A stretch of 64,000 nt of DNA from Deltaproteobacteria bacterium (GTDB lineage Bacteria; JAGRBM01; JAHCIT01), in the NCBI GenBank assembly GCA_026129095.1, contig JAHCIT010000008.1:62001-126000 (forward strand), written 5' to 3'. A program made the translations under genes and the position numbers. This document shows positions 37,636-46,179 of the stretch, in pieces (within the stretch, counting starts at the first letter, position 1; the number at the start of each line of letters is the position of its first letter). The notes under the pieces were generated by a model that was given only the letters and a program-made list of their open reading frames with translations, was not told where the DNA came from and did no database searches.

Positions 37636-38534
37636 GCAGCGAACCGGAAAAAAATCCCCCCGCGCCCCGGGTTACCCGCCGGACGATCTGGATCGGCGGC
37701 GCGGCGGCAGCGCTGCTGGCGATCCTTGGTACCGCTTACTGGATGCTCCGGATGCCGGAAATCCGCGTTGACTGGTTCGAGTACCAGGCCGACCAGGAAG
37801 GCAACGTCAAGATCGACATCCTCTTCGGCATCGTCAACCGGGCCGCCTTCGACGTGGAACTGGGGGCCGTGGATATCCGTCTTGATGTGGATGGCTTCGA
37901 GCTGTACCGGAACCGGATCAACCGGACCATACCGCTGCCGAACCATGAATCGGTCCCGTTCCCCGTCACCCTCCACATACCGGACGAAATCGGCGACCGG
38001 TTCTATTCGTCCAACCTCAGGTCGGCGACGGACCCCGACCAGCTTCGCCAGCGGCAGATTCCGTACGACCTGCAGATCGTGATCCAGATGTCCTCGCCGC
38101 TCAGCCGGGAATTCAAGGTCCGCTATCAGGGCACGTTCCCCGCGTTCCGTGTACCGGAGATCGAGCCGGTGCCGGGCGGGTTCCAGATACGGCAGTTCTC
38201 GCTCTCCAATCCGCTGCTCACCCTGCCCGTACAGGTATACAACCCCAACGAGTTCGACATCGACGTCAAGGATCTGGAGTTCGACGTCTCGATCTACGGA
38301 CGGCAGGTATCGCACGTGAAACCCGACCAGACGATCCGGCTGGAAGCGGGGAAATCGGATGTGATCCGGTTCGACTTCAATGTGGAGACGATGAAACTCG
38401 GATTTGGCGGTATCGCCACACTGTTCCGGGGGTACGTGGACCTGAACCTGCAGGGTGCCTTTACCGCCGGGACACCTTTCGGCAGCTTTCCGATCCGGTT
38501 CAGCAAGGACACCCGCCTCCAGCTCACCCGCTGA
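37632..38534 (+). CDS. Membrane-anchored LEA type 2 (LEA14/WHy-like) protein
   Basis: A 300-residue protein: short cytoplasmic N-terminus, one transmembrane helix (about residues 18-40), then two beta-sandwich units of the LEA2/WHy type (IRVDWFEYQADQEGNVKIDI, NRAAFDVELGAVDIRLDVDG; then LTLPVQVYNPNEFDIDVKDL, SIYGRQVSHV). Such domains are found in many bacteria in periplasmic or stress-related proteins with unknown targets. The GTG start overlaps the trpA stop (GTGA), so it rides on the trp operon, though a biosynthetic role is unlikely. Confidence 0.75.
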   Translation: MSSEPEKNPPAPRVTRRTIWIGGAAAALLAILGTAYWMLRMPEIRVDWFEYQADQEGNVKIDILFGIVNRAAFDVELGAVDIRLDVDGFELYRNRINRTIPLPNHESVPFPVTLHIPDEIGDRFYSSNLRSATDPDQLRQRQIPYDLQIVIQMSSPLSREFKVRYQGTFPAFRVPEIEPVPGGFQIRQFSLSNPLLTLPVQVYNPNEFDIDVKDLEFDVSIYGRQVSHVKPDQTIRLEAGKSDVIRFDFNVETMKLGFGGIATLFRGYVDLNLQGAFTAGTPFGSFPIRFSKDTRLQLTR

Positions 38535-38669
38535 GCCCACGGCGCATCCCAAGTCAAGCAACGGCTCGCGCCGCCCATCTTCCCGCCCTTGCCGGGTGCG
38601 GTTCCGGGCAATTAGCCTCTTGGCATATTCGACGGTTCGCCCGCGAATGGCGTGAGGGACACGGCCACT

Positions 38670-38933
38670 ATGTCGAAAGACAACGGGAACGGAGCGGCAT
38701 CGGCCGTACGGGGCGGCCGCATTTTCGGGGCGGCCATGTTCAAGCCCATGCCGTGCGGCCAGCAGTTCGCCGTCGAGGACGTCGATCAGCACAGGTTTCT
38801 CGATTGTGACAATTACGACGAATGCCTGGACACGGCCGTCAAGAGGAAGTGGTCCAACTTCACCTGCTCCGAATGTCCGGTCTGGAGTTTCCACCGCCGG
38901 GGCCTGATCGGCAACAACGGCAACACGGGCTGA
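38670..38933 (+). CDS. Small cysteine-rich protein of unknown function
   Basis: An 87-residue protein from ATG 38670 (a GTG at 38652 is an alternative start). Five cysteines: one in MPCGQQ, then CDNYDEC and CSEC in a C-x5-C-x13-C-x2-C pattern that could bind zinc or a metal cluster. The N-terminus is Gly/Ala/Asn-rich, and there is no signal peptide or membrane segment. It stands alone after the trp/LEA2 run and faces the antiporter gene. I do not recognise the family. Confidence 0.5.
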   Translation: MSKDNGNGAASAVRGGRIFGAAMFKPMPCGQQFAVEDVDQHRFLDCDNYDECLDTAVKRKWSNFTCSECPVWSFHRRGLIGNNGNTG

Positions 38934-38946
38934 GAAGCCCCGCCTT

Positions 38947-40602
38947 TCAGACCGTCAGCACCAGTTCGACCGCCCGCTCTGCCGCGTCCTCGTAGGGCAG
39001 CAGCGCCACGTCAGCCCCTTCCGAGAGTACCAGTTCAGCATCAAAATGAAGATGGCTCGTGACGGCGATCTTTCCGGTAAAACCGGCCTGGCGGAACTCG
39101 TGCGTCAGCACCAGCCGGAAGTCGGTATGCGTGACGCCGGACAGCCGGGGCGGAATGGCCAGAATGATCCATTTTGCCTCCCGGAACGGCAGGCTCAGCG
39201 GAAAGTCCGGATCCTCGGCATCCCCATACATCACCGGACAGCCCTTGCCGCGCCACGAATCCACCACGGCAGGATCAAAATCAATCCCCAGAACGGAGAC
39301 GTTACGGTCCCTCAGTCCCCGGGCAATGGCTCCGCCATATCTCCCCAGCCCGAACAGGATGACATCATAATTCTCGCCAACACCGGCAGTTGAAGTCTCT
39401 TCCTCACGGTGCGTGTATTTCCGCTCGAAAGGGATCAGGAAGCGATCCAGTTTCGCATATAGCGGATGCGAATAGACGATCATGTAGGTGGAAAGGGTAA
39501 TCGTCACCAGCCCGACGAGCGTCACCAGGCCCATCGCCTCCGGTCCCACATGGCCCAGCGAAACACCCATCGCCATGAAGATGAGGGAAAACTCGCTGAT
39601 CTGTGCGACTGTGAGCCCCGCCAGGAATCCGGTCCTCCGCCGGTAGCCCATGTACCCCATGATCGCGAGGACAATCAGGGGATTGCCAATCAGCACGAAG
39701 GCCGACAGCGCGATAGCAGGTGACACCTGCGCGCCGAGCACGGAAAGATCCAGATGTGCCCCAAGACCGATAAAGAAAAACAGGAGCAGGAAATCCCTGA
39801 CTCCCGACAGGCGCGAGCCGACCGCATCACGAAACGACGTCGAGGCGAGCGAGACTCCCCCCAGAAGGCCGCCCAGTTCCCGGCCGAAGCCGAGCCACCC
39901 GCTCACGGCGGCCAGCACGACCGCCCATGCCACGGCGAACGTCACCATCAGTTCCGGCGTCTGGGCCATGCGTTTCAGGAGCGGCTCGGCCACATAGCGG
40001 ATCATCACCCAGACGGTTCCCAGCAGGATGATCCCGCTGAAAACCGTCATCAGCGGGCTTCGCGCCGTCTCGCCGATGCCTGCTCCCACCGCCGAGAGCA
40101 CGACCATCGCGGCCACGACGAACAGGTCCTGAACGATCAGGAAACCGAGCGCGATCCGGCCATGCAGCGAATCGATCTCCCGCTTGTCCGAAAGCAGCTT
40201 GACGACGATGATCGTGCTCGAAAACGTCAGGGCCACCGCCGCGTAGGCGCTGGCCACCCAGTCCATGCCCAGCCCCATGCATATGAGGAATCCGAATATC
40301 GAGGTGAACGCCACCTGCCCCATGCCGGTCGCCACGGCGACCGGCCCCAGGGTGCGAATGAGCTGGATGTCGAGTTTCAGTCCGACCAGAAACAGCAGCA
40401 GCGACACGCCGATATCGGCCAGCAGGTGAAGGTGCTCCGGGCGGTTCATGATGCCGAGCACCGACGGACCGACGATGATGCCGACAGCGATGAAACTGAC
40501 GATCAGCGGCTGGCGGAGCAGCACGCCCAGAAAGCCGGCAAGTGCCGCGATTGCCAGAATCGCGGCCACCTCGGCGAACACCGATTCAAAGACAAGTCCC
40601 AA
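38947..40602 (-). CDS. CPA2-type cation:proton antiporter with TrkA-N domain (KefB/YbaL-like)
   Basis: A 551-residue inner-membrane protein. About 12 hydrophobic segments cover residues 1-400 (FLGVLLRQPLIVSFIAVGII, GVSLLLFLVGLKLDI, LTFSSTIIVVKLLSDK, GFLIVQDLFVVAAMVVLSAV). A cytoplasmic Rossmann TrkA-N domain follows (YDVILFGLGRYGGAIARGLR, VLGIDFDPAVVDSW) that could bind NAD(H). The protein ends shortly after this domain. The start is probably a TTG at 40602; a GGGGAG directly before it is too close, so the exact start is uncertain. Predicted K+ or Na+/H+ exchange. Confidence 0.85.
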   Translation of the reverse strand: MGLVFESVFAEVAAILAIAALAGFLGVLLRQPLIVSFIAVGIIVGPSVLGIMNRPEHLHLLADIGVSLLLFLVGLKLDIQLIRTLGPVAVATGMGQVAFTSIFGFLICMGLGMDWVASAYAAVALTFSSTIIVVKLLSDKREIDSLHGRIALGFLIVQDLFVVAAMVVLSAVGAGIGETARSPLMTVFSGIILLGTVWVMIRYVAEPLLKRMAQTPELMVTFAVAWAVVLAAVSGWLGFGRELGGLLGGVSLASTSFRDAVGSRLSGVRDFLLLFFFIGLGAHLDLSVLGAQVSPAIALSAFVLIGNPLIVLAIMGYMGYRRRTGFLAGLTVAQISEFSLIFMAMGVSLGHVGPEAMGLVTLVGLVTITLSTYMIVYSHPLYAKLDRFLIPFERKYTHREEETSTAGVGENYDVILFGLGRYGGAIARGLRDRNVSVLGIDFDPAVVDSWRGKGCPVMYGDAEDPDFPLSLPFREAKWIILAIPPRLSGVTHTDFRLVLTHEFRQAGFTGKIAVTSHLHFDAELVLSEGADVALLPYEDAAERAVELVLTV

Positions 40603-40699
40603 CTCCCCTGAAAACTCCTTCCCGAAACGTCAGTCTAGCCCTATCCGCCCCCGGACGCATATGACCGGAAGCACCGGACCGGCTACATATCATCCCAGG

Positions 40700-41656
40700 A
40701 TGACGGGATTTCCCCACCAGATACCGGCCGCTGTCACGCTGGCCCCCATGGACGGGCTCACCGATGCCCCGGCGCGGGCCCTGCTCACCTCGTATGGCGG
40801 CATCAGCTACTGCACGACCGAGTTTGTCCGGGTCTCCGGAACGCCCCTGCCCGAGCGGGTGCTCCTGAAGGAATGCCCGGAGCTTCTCAGCGGCGGGCGC
40901 ACTCCTTCCGGCACTCCGGTATCCGTACAAATACTGGGCGGCGATCCGAAGCTGATGGCTGAAACCGCACGCCGGCTGGCTGCGCTCGGAGCACTGGCGA
41001 TCGACATCAACTTCGGCTGCCCGGCCAGATGCGTGAACCGCCACGACGGGGGATCGGCCCTGCTTCGCTATCCGGACCGCCTGTATGCCATCGTTGCCGC
41101 GGTACGTGATGCGGTGCCGGATGCAGCCCCTGTTTCGGCCAAGATCCGCCTTGGCTTTGCCAGTCCGGACGATGTTTTCACCAATGCCCCGCAGATCGAG
41201 CGGGCTGGCGCCACCTGGCTCACGCTCCATGCCCGCACCCGCGAGCAGCAGTACAAGCCGTTCGCCGACTGGGAACGGATCCGGCGGGTCAGGGAGTGCG
41301 TAAAACTTCCACTTGTCGCCAACGGCGATGTTTTTGTTCCTGCCGACATCGGACGGTGCCGGGCGGCCACCGGAACGCAGCATGTGATGGCCGGACGCGG
41401 CGTTATTGCCGATCCGTTCTTCTTCGCCGCGACGCGGCCCTATTCCGGCAACCGGTTCCTGATCGAACTGGCCCGCGCCTGTCTCTCCCGACCGGGCGGA
41501 CCATCGCCGGTCCAGATCACGGCGCGCCTGAAGCACTGGGCAAAGGCGATCCTTCCGGAAGCAGGCTTTGGCATCTTCAAACGGTTCAGCGAGCTGGACC
41601 CGGCGCTTCACTACCTTGAGGCAACGGACCCGGACCCCCTGCGCGCCTGCGCCTGA
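40700..41656 (+). CDS. tRNA-dihydrouridine synthase (DusC-like)
   Basis: FMN enzyme reducing uridine in tRNA. LAPMDGLTDAPARALL near the N-terminus, CTTEFVRVSG, QILGGDPKLMAETA, the catalytic Cys motif DINFGCPARCVNRHDGGSAL, HARTREQQYKPFADW, and the FMN region VANGDVF/VMAGRGVIADPF are intact. The NFGCPA motif and TEFVRV resemble DusC rather than DusA or DusB. The ATG at 40700 is chosen; an ATG at 40661 would add 13 residues. 318 residues fits the family. Confidence 0.88.
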   Translation: MTGFPHQIPAAVTLAPMDGLTDAPARALLTSYGGISYCTTEFVRVSGTPLPERVLLKECPELLSGGRTPSGTPVSVQILGGDPKLMAETARRLAALGALAIDINFGCPARCVNRHDGGSALLRYPDRLYAIVAAVRDAVPDAAPVSAKIRLGFASPDDVFTNAPQIERAGATWLTLHARTREQQYKPFADWERIRRVRECVKLPLVANGDVFVPADIGRCRAATGTQHVMAGRGVIADPFFFAATRPYSGNRFLIELARACLSRPGGPSPVQITARLKHWAKAILPEAGFGIFKRFSELDPALHYLEATDPDPLRACA

Positions 41657-41708
41657 CGGCCGAAGGCCTGTCGCCAATCCCGCAGCTCCGTAGTATGAGT
41701 GCGTCCCT

Positions 41709-42317
41709 ATGGATATCCGCACCCGGAAACTCCTCGACATGGACCGCGCAGGCGAAGCCCGCGAGATCATGCCTGACGAAAAAGTTCCTTTCGAATGTGG
41801 CGGCTGCGGCGGCTGCTGCCACCATGTTGAAGTCCCGCTCACCGATCACGACCTCAGGCAGATTGCCGCCCACTTCCAGGTCACACCCCGCGATTTCATG
41901 GCCCGGTACGGGGAGTTCACCGCCTGGAACGGTTTTCTCCCGGTGGCCAAGCTGAAGTTCCTTCCCGACGGCTCCTGTCCGTTCCTGAAACCGAATGGCC
42001 ACTGCGCCGTGCATCCCGCCCGGCCACTTGCCTGCCGCCTGTTCCCCTATGCCCGGATCGCAACGGCTGATGGCCGCTCGCGGTGGTTCAAGCTGGGCGA
42101 GAGCCGCCATTCGGGCTGCCCGTCCGGCCCGGGTACTCCGCGACGGACGGTGACCGAATACCTCGAAAACCAGCAGGCCGCTCCGGCCCTCGCCGCGGAA
42201 GATGCCTTTATCACCCGGTGCCGGGAGATTCTCGCCCGGTCGGGTCCGTTCGACCTGCTGGAGGAACTCATGGCCTTTCGCAGCCGCGTACGGGAACTGT
42301 ATGGCGACGTCTGGTAA
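41709..42317 (+). CDS. YkgJ-type CxxCxxCC cysteine-cluster protein
   Basis: A 202-residue cytoplasmic protein with the N-terminal signature CGGCGGCCHHVEVPLTDHDL (residues about 30-49) and a second Cys set (CPFLKPNGHCAVHPARPLAC) of the zinc/iron-chelating YkgJ family. The biochemical role of the family is not settled. It is followed after 15 bases by the SGNH-like gene, so the pair may be co-expressed. Confidence 0.8.
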   Translation: MDIRTRKLLDMDRAGEAREIMPDEKVPFECGGCGGCCHHVEVPLTDHDLRQIAAHFQVTPRDFMARYGEFTAWNGFLPVAKLKFLPDGSCPFLKPNGHCAVHPARPLACRLFPYARIATADGRSRWFKLGESRHSGCPSGPGTPRRTVTEYLENQQAAPALAAEDAFITRCREILARSGPFDLLEELMAFRSRVRELYGDVW

Positions 42318-42332
42318 ACTGCATTTGTCCTT

Positions 42333-43214
42333 ATGAAGAACACACTGCTCGCCCTTGCCGTTGTCATCATCGGCCTCCTCATCGGGGAGTATGCCGCCCG
42401 TCAGGTGGACTGGGCCGGCACCCGGGTGCTGGAGCGGAATCCCGAATGGTACGAAACCGATGCGGCGGGTTTCCGTCAGCCGCCGACGCCGCTGGGCGCC
42501 CGTGTGCCGGAACTGGTCCGGATCGCAGTGCTCTCGGGCGATGAGACATGGGGGCCCGGCGTTGAAACCCAGTACCTGTGGACCGTCGGGCTTGAAAAGG
42601 AACTGGGCGGATGGGCCCAGGTGATGAACCGCGCACTTCTCGGAGCGAATGCCGCCGGATCGGCCGCCACCATCGCCTCGGTCATGCCGGACAAACCGGA
42701 CATCATCCTGTGGGCGGTCTCCCCGGCGATGCTGCTGGAATCGCCGGACACGATGGACCCCAATCCGGCCAGATGGCCCGCCTGGTGGCGGCTGGGAACC
42801 ATGCTGGAGCGGGCGCTGCTCAGCGGGCGCCAGGCCGCCATGCAGAGCGGCAACCGCAACGGCCGCCTCGCGGCGGCCGGTGGCTCGCCAGATTCACCCG
42901 GCATACGGCTGCTGGACGGTTCCCTGAACCTGATCGGGGAAATGGTCATCTCAAATGGCGGCCGCCTCGTCGCTTTCATCCTCCCGGACTTCGGACAGGA
43001 CGCCAACTACAGTCTCCTGCCCGTTCACGACCAGATGGCAGCCACGTTCCGGCGCTGGAACGTGCCGGTCATTGATCCCGTTGTGAACTACCGGATGCAG
43101 GACACACGGATGCTTCGGCTCGACAGGTTCCACTTCGTTCCCAGCAATGAAGGGCACGAATTCCTGGCCAAAGAGGCGGCCAAGGGGCTGCGCGGGCTGA
43201 GCCTCGCCCCCTGA
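42333..43214 (+). CDS. Membrane-anchored SGNH-hydrolase-like protein lacking the catalytic Ser
   Basis: A 293-residue protein with an N-terminal signal anchor (LLALAVVIIGLLIGEYAA). Block I reads RIAVLSGDETWGPGVE where family members have GDS-x-T-x-G, so the nucleophile Ser is replaced. Later blocks are recognisable: NRALLGANAAGS, PDIILWAVSP, and the C-terminal DRFHFVPSNEGHEFLA (family D-x-x-H). It is probably a non-catalytic or altered relative of the AlgX/SGNH proteins that act on polysaccharides outside the cytoplasm. Confidence 0.6.
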   Translation: MKNTLLALAVVIIGLLIGEYAARQVDWAGTRVLERNPEWYETDAAGFRQPPTPLGARVPELVRIAVLSGDETWGPGVETQYLWTVGLEKELGGWAQVMNRALLGANAAGSAATIASVMPDKPDIILWAVSPAMLLESPDTMDPNPARWPAWWRLGTMLERALLSGRQAAMQSGNRNGRLAAAGGSPDSPGIRLLDGSLNLIGEMVISNGGRLVAFILPDFGQDANYSLLPVHDQMAATFRRWNVPVIDPVVNYRMQDTRMLRLDRFHFVPSNEGHEFLAKEAAKGLRGLSLAP

Positions 43215-43251
43215 GCCATTCAACATAACTACTTGTAATTACTAATTAAAC

Positions 43252-43326
43252 TGGTGGGCGATACAGGATTCGAACCTGTGACTTCCACCGTGTGAAAGTG
43301 GCACTCTACCGCTGAGTTAATCGCCC
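43252..43326 (-). tRNA. tRNA-Val (CAC)
   Basis: A full cloverleaf on the minus strand. Acceptor GGGCGAT pairs with ATCGCCC, D-arm with AGCGGTAGAGT, anticodon stem CCACT/GGTGG with loop TTCACAC (anticodon CAC, reads GUG), T-arm ACAGG-TTCGAAT-CCTGT. Discriminator A followed by an encoded CCA. A good sigma-70 promoter lies upstream. Confidence 0.95.
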
Positions 43327-43372
43327 AGATGACCCCGGAATGAACGGGCTGGCGTTCCCGCCAAGGCCCTCA

Positions 43373-43401
43373 CATATAGAGAAACCGGGTAGCTCCGTCA
43401 A
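43373..43401 (-). promoter_or_regulatory. Sigma-70 promoter of tRNA-Val
   Basis: On the minus strand TTGACG (43396-43401), a 17-base spacer, then TATATG (43373-43378). Transcription would start near 43366, about 40 bases before the tRNA 5' end. Confidence 0.7.
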
Positions 43402-43438
43402 CGGGGTTCAGGCCGCGTCCTTGCGTAAACCTGCGTCC

Positions 43439-43467
43439 TTGACGCCCCCACAGGCGGACACTAGACA
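43439..43467 (+). promoter_or_regulatory. Candidate promoter toward tRNA-Gln and prs
   Basis: TTGACG (43439-43444), a 17-base spacer and TAGACA (43462-43467). The -35 is strong and the -10 weak. It lies in one copy of a 9-base direct repeat GCGTCCTTG (43415-43423 and 43433-43441). Confidence 0.4.
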
Positions 43468-43566
43468 CTGGGTTCCCAAGGCGGCCGGTAACAGGCCGTG
43501 GGGTGGGAATTGGACACCCGCCGCCATTTAGCATGACGGGGGGACGGCCCGGCCGTAAAACGTCTT

Positions 43567-43583
43567 GCCCCGGCTGCCGGGGC
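43567..43583 (+). other. Hairpin just before tRNA-Gln
   Basis: GCCCCGG-CTG-CCGGGGC is a perfect 7-base stem with a 3-base loop, 7 bases before the tRNA 5' end. It may be a processing signal in the precursor; there is no T-run. Confidence 0.4.
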
Positions 43584-43589
43584 GACAGT

Positions 43590-43663
43590 TCCGGGTTCGT
43601 CTAATGGTAGGACAGCAGGTTTTGATCCTGTGAATGGGGGTTCGATTCCCTCACCCGGATCCA
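43590..43663 (+). tRNA. tRNA-Gln (TTG)
   Basis: Cloverleaf on the plus strand: acceptor TCCGGGT pairs with ACCCGGA, D-arm with TAATGGTAGGACA, anticodon stem GCAGG/CCTGT with loop TTTTGAT (anticodon TTG, reads CAA), T-arm with GGTTCGATTCC. Discriminator T and an encoded CCA. It precedes prs, an order common in related genomes. Confidence 0.95.
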
Positions 43664-43680
43664 CAAGTGGCAGTATTCGC

Positions 43681-43698
43681 AAGGCCGTAAGGGGCCTT
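43681..43698 (+). other. Short hairpin between tRNA-Gln and prs
   Basis: AAGGCC (43681-43686) and GGCCTT (43693-43698) form a 6-base stem followed by TC. It could be a weak terminator or a processing site between the tRNA and prs. Confidence 0.3.
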
Positions 43699-43721
43699 TC
43701 AGCTCCGGCAAGGAACCTCTG

Positions 43722-44663
43722 GTGCAGGTTGGCAAGATAAAACTGTTCACGGGCAACTCGAACGCCCAGCTCGCCAAGGCAATCTCGAACTACCTCGGGA
43801 TTCCGCTGGGCCGTGCGTCGATCCGCCGTTTTGCCGACGGCGAGGTGTTCGCCCAGATCGACGAGAACGTCCGAAACATGGATGTCTTCATCGTCCAGTC
43901 CACCTGCGCGCCGGTGAACGATGCGGTGATGGAACTGCTCATCATCATGGATGCCGTGCGCCGGGCGTCGGCCGCGTCGATCACGGCCGTGATCCCCTAT
44001 TACGGGTATGCCCGTCAGGACCGGAAGGTCGCTCCCCGGACACCGATCAGCGCCAAGCTGGTCGCCGACCTGCTGCAGACCGCCGGTGCCACCCGGGTGC
44101 TGGCCATGGACCTCCACGCAGGCCAGATACAGGGATTTTTCAACATTCCCGTCGATAACGTATTCGCCACGCCGGTCCTCCTCCGGGCGATCACCGACCT
44201 CAACCTGAAGGACCAGGTGATCGTCTCCCCGGATGCCGGCGGCACCGAACGCGCCCGTGCCATCGCCAAGCGGGTAGACGCCCAGCTCGCGGTCATTGAC
44301 AAGCGCCGCCCGATGCCCAATGTCGCCGAAATCGTGAACGTGATCGGCGAGGTCGAGGGCAAGGATGCCATCATCATCGATGACATCATTGACACCGCCG
44401 GAACGCTCTGCGCCGCCGCCCAGGTGCTGCATGAAAAGGGCGCGAAATCGGTTTATGCGGCCGCCACCCACGGCGTGTTTTCGCCGCCGGCCATCGAGCG
44501 GATCGAGAAAAGCGTACTGACGAAGGTCCTCGTCACCGACACCATTCCGGTGAACGGACCGGGCCCGAACAGCAAGATCCAGCAGCTCAGCGTGGCCGAA
44601 CTGCTCGGAGAAGCCATCAAACGGATTTACTACGGAGAGTCGCTCAGCCAGCTCTTCGTCTGA
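43722..44663 (+). CDS. prs: Ribose-phosphate pyrophosphokinase
   Basis: Makes PRPP from ribose-5-phosphate and ATP, feeding the purine, pyrimidine, Trp and His pathways. Motifs: KLFTGNSNAQLAKAIS, DENVRNMDVFIVQSTC, ITAVIPYYGYARQDRK, DLHAGQIQGFF, and the PRPP-binding loop IIDDIIDTAGTL (about residues 217-228). 313 residues, normal. GTG start. Confidence 0.97.
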   Translation: MQVGKIKLFTGNSNAQLAKAISNYLGIPLGRASIRRFADGEVFAQIDENVRNMDVFIVQSTCAPVNDAVMELLIIMDAVRRASAASITAVIPYYGYARQDRKVAPRTPISAKLVADLLQTAGATRVLAMDLHAGQIQGFFNIPVDNVFATPVLLRAITDLNLKDQVIVSPDAGGTERARAIAKRVDAQLAVIDKRRPMPNVAEIVNVIGEVEGKDAIIIDDIIDTAGTLCAAAQVLHEKGAKSVYAAATHGVFSPPAIERIEKSVLTKVLVTDTIPVNGPGPNSKIQQLSVAELLGEAIKRIYYGESLSQLFV

Positions 44664-44736
44664 AACAGTCTTATCTGGCCGGGACCGGGGTTCAGCAGGG
44701 AACGCCCGTAACAGGCCTAAAACCATGGAGACCCAT

Positions 44737-45501
44737 ATGTCCGCGCAAGCACAACCCGTAACCGTCACCATTCGCCAAGGGAGCGGCAAGAACGTCAACC
44801 GCCGCCTCCGCCAGGCCAGCCTCATCCCTGGGATTTTCTACGGTCCCGGCGCCCAGCCGGTGCCGCTGGCCACCAATCCCAAGGACCTGCTGGCTGCGAT
44901 CAAGACCGAGCGCCGGGAGAACACCCTGCTCCAGCTCAAGACCGAGAAGGGCGGCACGCCAGTCGATGGCAAGTTCGTGCTGCTCAAGGACTACCAGCGT
45001 GATCCGATCTCCCGGGACCTGATCCATGTGGACTTCCTCGAAGTTGCCCTGGACCGTGAGGTGAAGGTCGAGGTGCCGGTCCATGTCACCGGCAAGTCCA
45101 AGGGCGTCGTGGAGGGCGGTATCCTCACGCTGCTCATGCACAAGATCGAGCTGTGGTGCCTCCCGGACCGCATCCCGTCCTTCTTCGAGGTCGACGTGAC
45201 GGAACTGGGCATTGGCGGAAGCCTCCATCTGTCCGATGTCACCTTCCCGGCAGGCGTGCGCCACGCCTACCACACGGCGCGGACGATCGCGGCCGTTGTT
45301 GCTCCGGAAGCCGAGGAGAAGCCGACCGAGGCACAGGCCGCAGAGGCAGTTGCTGCCGCTGGAGCCGCTGCTGCCGCCGCCGCTGCGGGTGGAGCCGCTG
45401 CAGCCGCGGGTGCTGCCGCCCCAGCCGCTGGCGCTGCCGCCCCGGCGGCGGGCGCTGCCAAGGGCGCAGACGCCAAGGCCGCCCCCGCCAAGAAGAAGTA
45501 A
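44737..45501 (+). CDS. rplY: 50S ribosomal protein L25/general stress protein Ctc, with Ala-rich tail
   Basis: Binds 5S rRNA. The N-terminal L25 domain (residues about 1-95) and the TL5/Ctc C-terminal beta domain (VEVPVHVTGKSKGVVEGGIL, SFFEVDVTELGIGGSLHLSD) are both present. Then a low-complexity tail of about 55 residues is dominated by Ala with Gly, Pro and a final KKK (45340-45501). The ATG at 44737 has GGAG 6 bases upstream and is preferred over an ATG at 44725. It precedes pth as in many bacteria. Confidence 0.92.
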   Translation: MSAQAQPVTVTIRQGSGKNVNRRLRQASLIPGIFYGPGAQPVPLATNPKDLLAAIKTERRENTLLQLKTEKGGTPVDGKFVLLKDYQRDPISRDLIHVDFLEVALDREVKVEVPVHVTGKSKGVVEGGILTLLMHKIELWCLPDRIPSFFEVDVTELGIGGSLHLSDVTFPAGVRHAYHTARTIAAVVAPEAEEKPTEAQAAEAVAAAGAAAAAAAAGGAAAAAGAAAPAAGAAAPAAGAAKGADAKAAPAKKK

Positions 45502-45526
45502 CCCTGAGTAAGGGGCTGCTTCTGGC

Positions 45527-46156
45527 ATGAAGCTGATCGTCGGGCTGGGAAACCCTGGCCCCAAGTACCAGCACACGCGGCACAACGTCGGTTTCATGGC
45601 CGTGGAGCGTCTGGCTGAAAAGCTGGGCGCCTCACGGCCAGTCCAGAAATACGACGCGATCGCAGCGGAAGCTAAAATCGGCGGTGAGCTGGCCTGGATC
45701 ATCCAGCCGCAAACGTTCATGAACCTGTCGGGCCGGAGTGTCGCGGGGTTCTGCCGGTTCTACAAGCTGAAGGCGGCAGACATGGTTGTGCTCCACGACG
45801 AAATCGACCTTCCCCTTGGGCGAATCCGGATCAAGCAGGGAGGCGGCGTGGCCGGACACAACGGACTCCGCAGCATTGTTGCCGACACCGGGACCGAGGA
45901 TTTCTACCGCATCCGCATGGGAGTGGGCCGGCCCCTGGATGCACGGATGCAGGTTGTCGACTGGGTGCTCCAGCCATTCGCCGCTGATGAATCGGAGCGG
46001 GTCACCGCACTCGTCGAGGCCGCAGGAGAGGCGGTAGTCGCGCTCCTGACGGAAGGACTCGCCAGGGCGCAGGAGAAGTTCAACCGGCGGCCAGATCCCG
46101 GCAGCCCGGCTCCGGCGGCGAACACGCCGGGCAGTAACGGACCCGGAAAAAACTGA
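45527..46156 (+). CDS. pth: Peptidyl-tRNA hydrolase
   Basis: Recycles peptidyl-tRNA. MKLIVGLGNPGPKY, the catalytic His in HTRHNVGF (about residue 20), PQTFMNLSGRSV, VLHDEIDLPLGRIRIKQGGG and AGHNGLRSI are intact. 209 residues with a Pro/Gly-rich tail. It sits 25 bases after rplY. Confidence 0.96.
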   Translation: MKLIVGLGNPGPKYQHTRHNVGFMAVERLAEKLGASRPVQKYDAIAAEAKIGGELAWIIQPQTFMNLSGRSVAGFCRFYKLKAADMVVLHDEIDLPLGRIRIKQGGGVAGHNGLRSIVADTGTEDFYRIRMGVGRPLDARMQVVDWVLQPFAADESERVTALVEAAGEAVVALLTEGLARAQEKFNRRPDPGSPAPAANTPGSNGPGKN

Positions 46157-46179
46157 AACAGGAGTCTTGAGAAAACCAT

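Noticed and set aside
43461-44825. A 454-residue open frame antisense to prs
   Set aside because: It also runs across tRNA-Gln, and its composition is a shadow of the prs reading frame.
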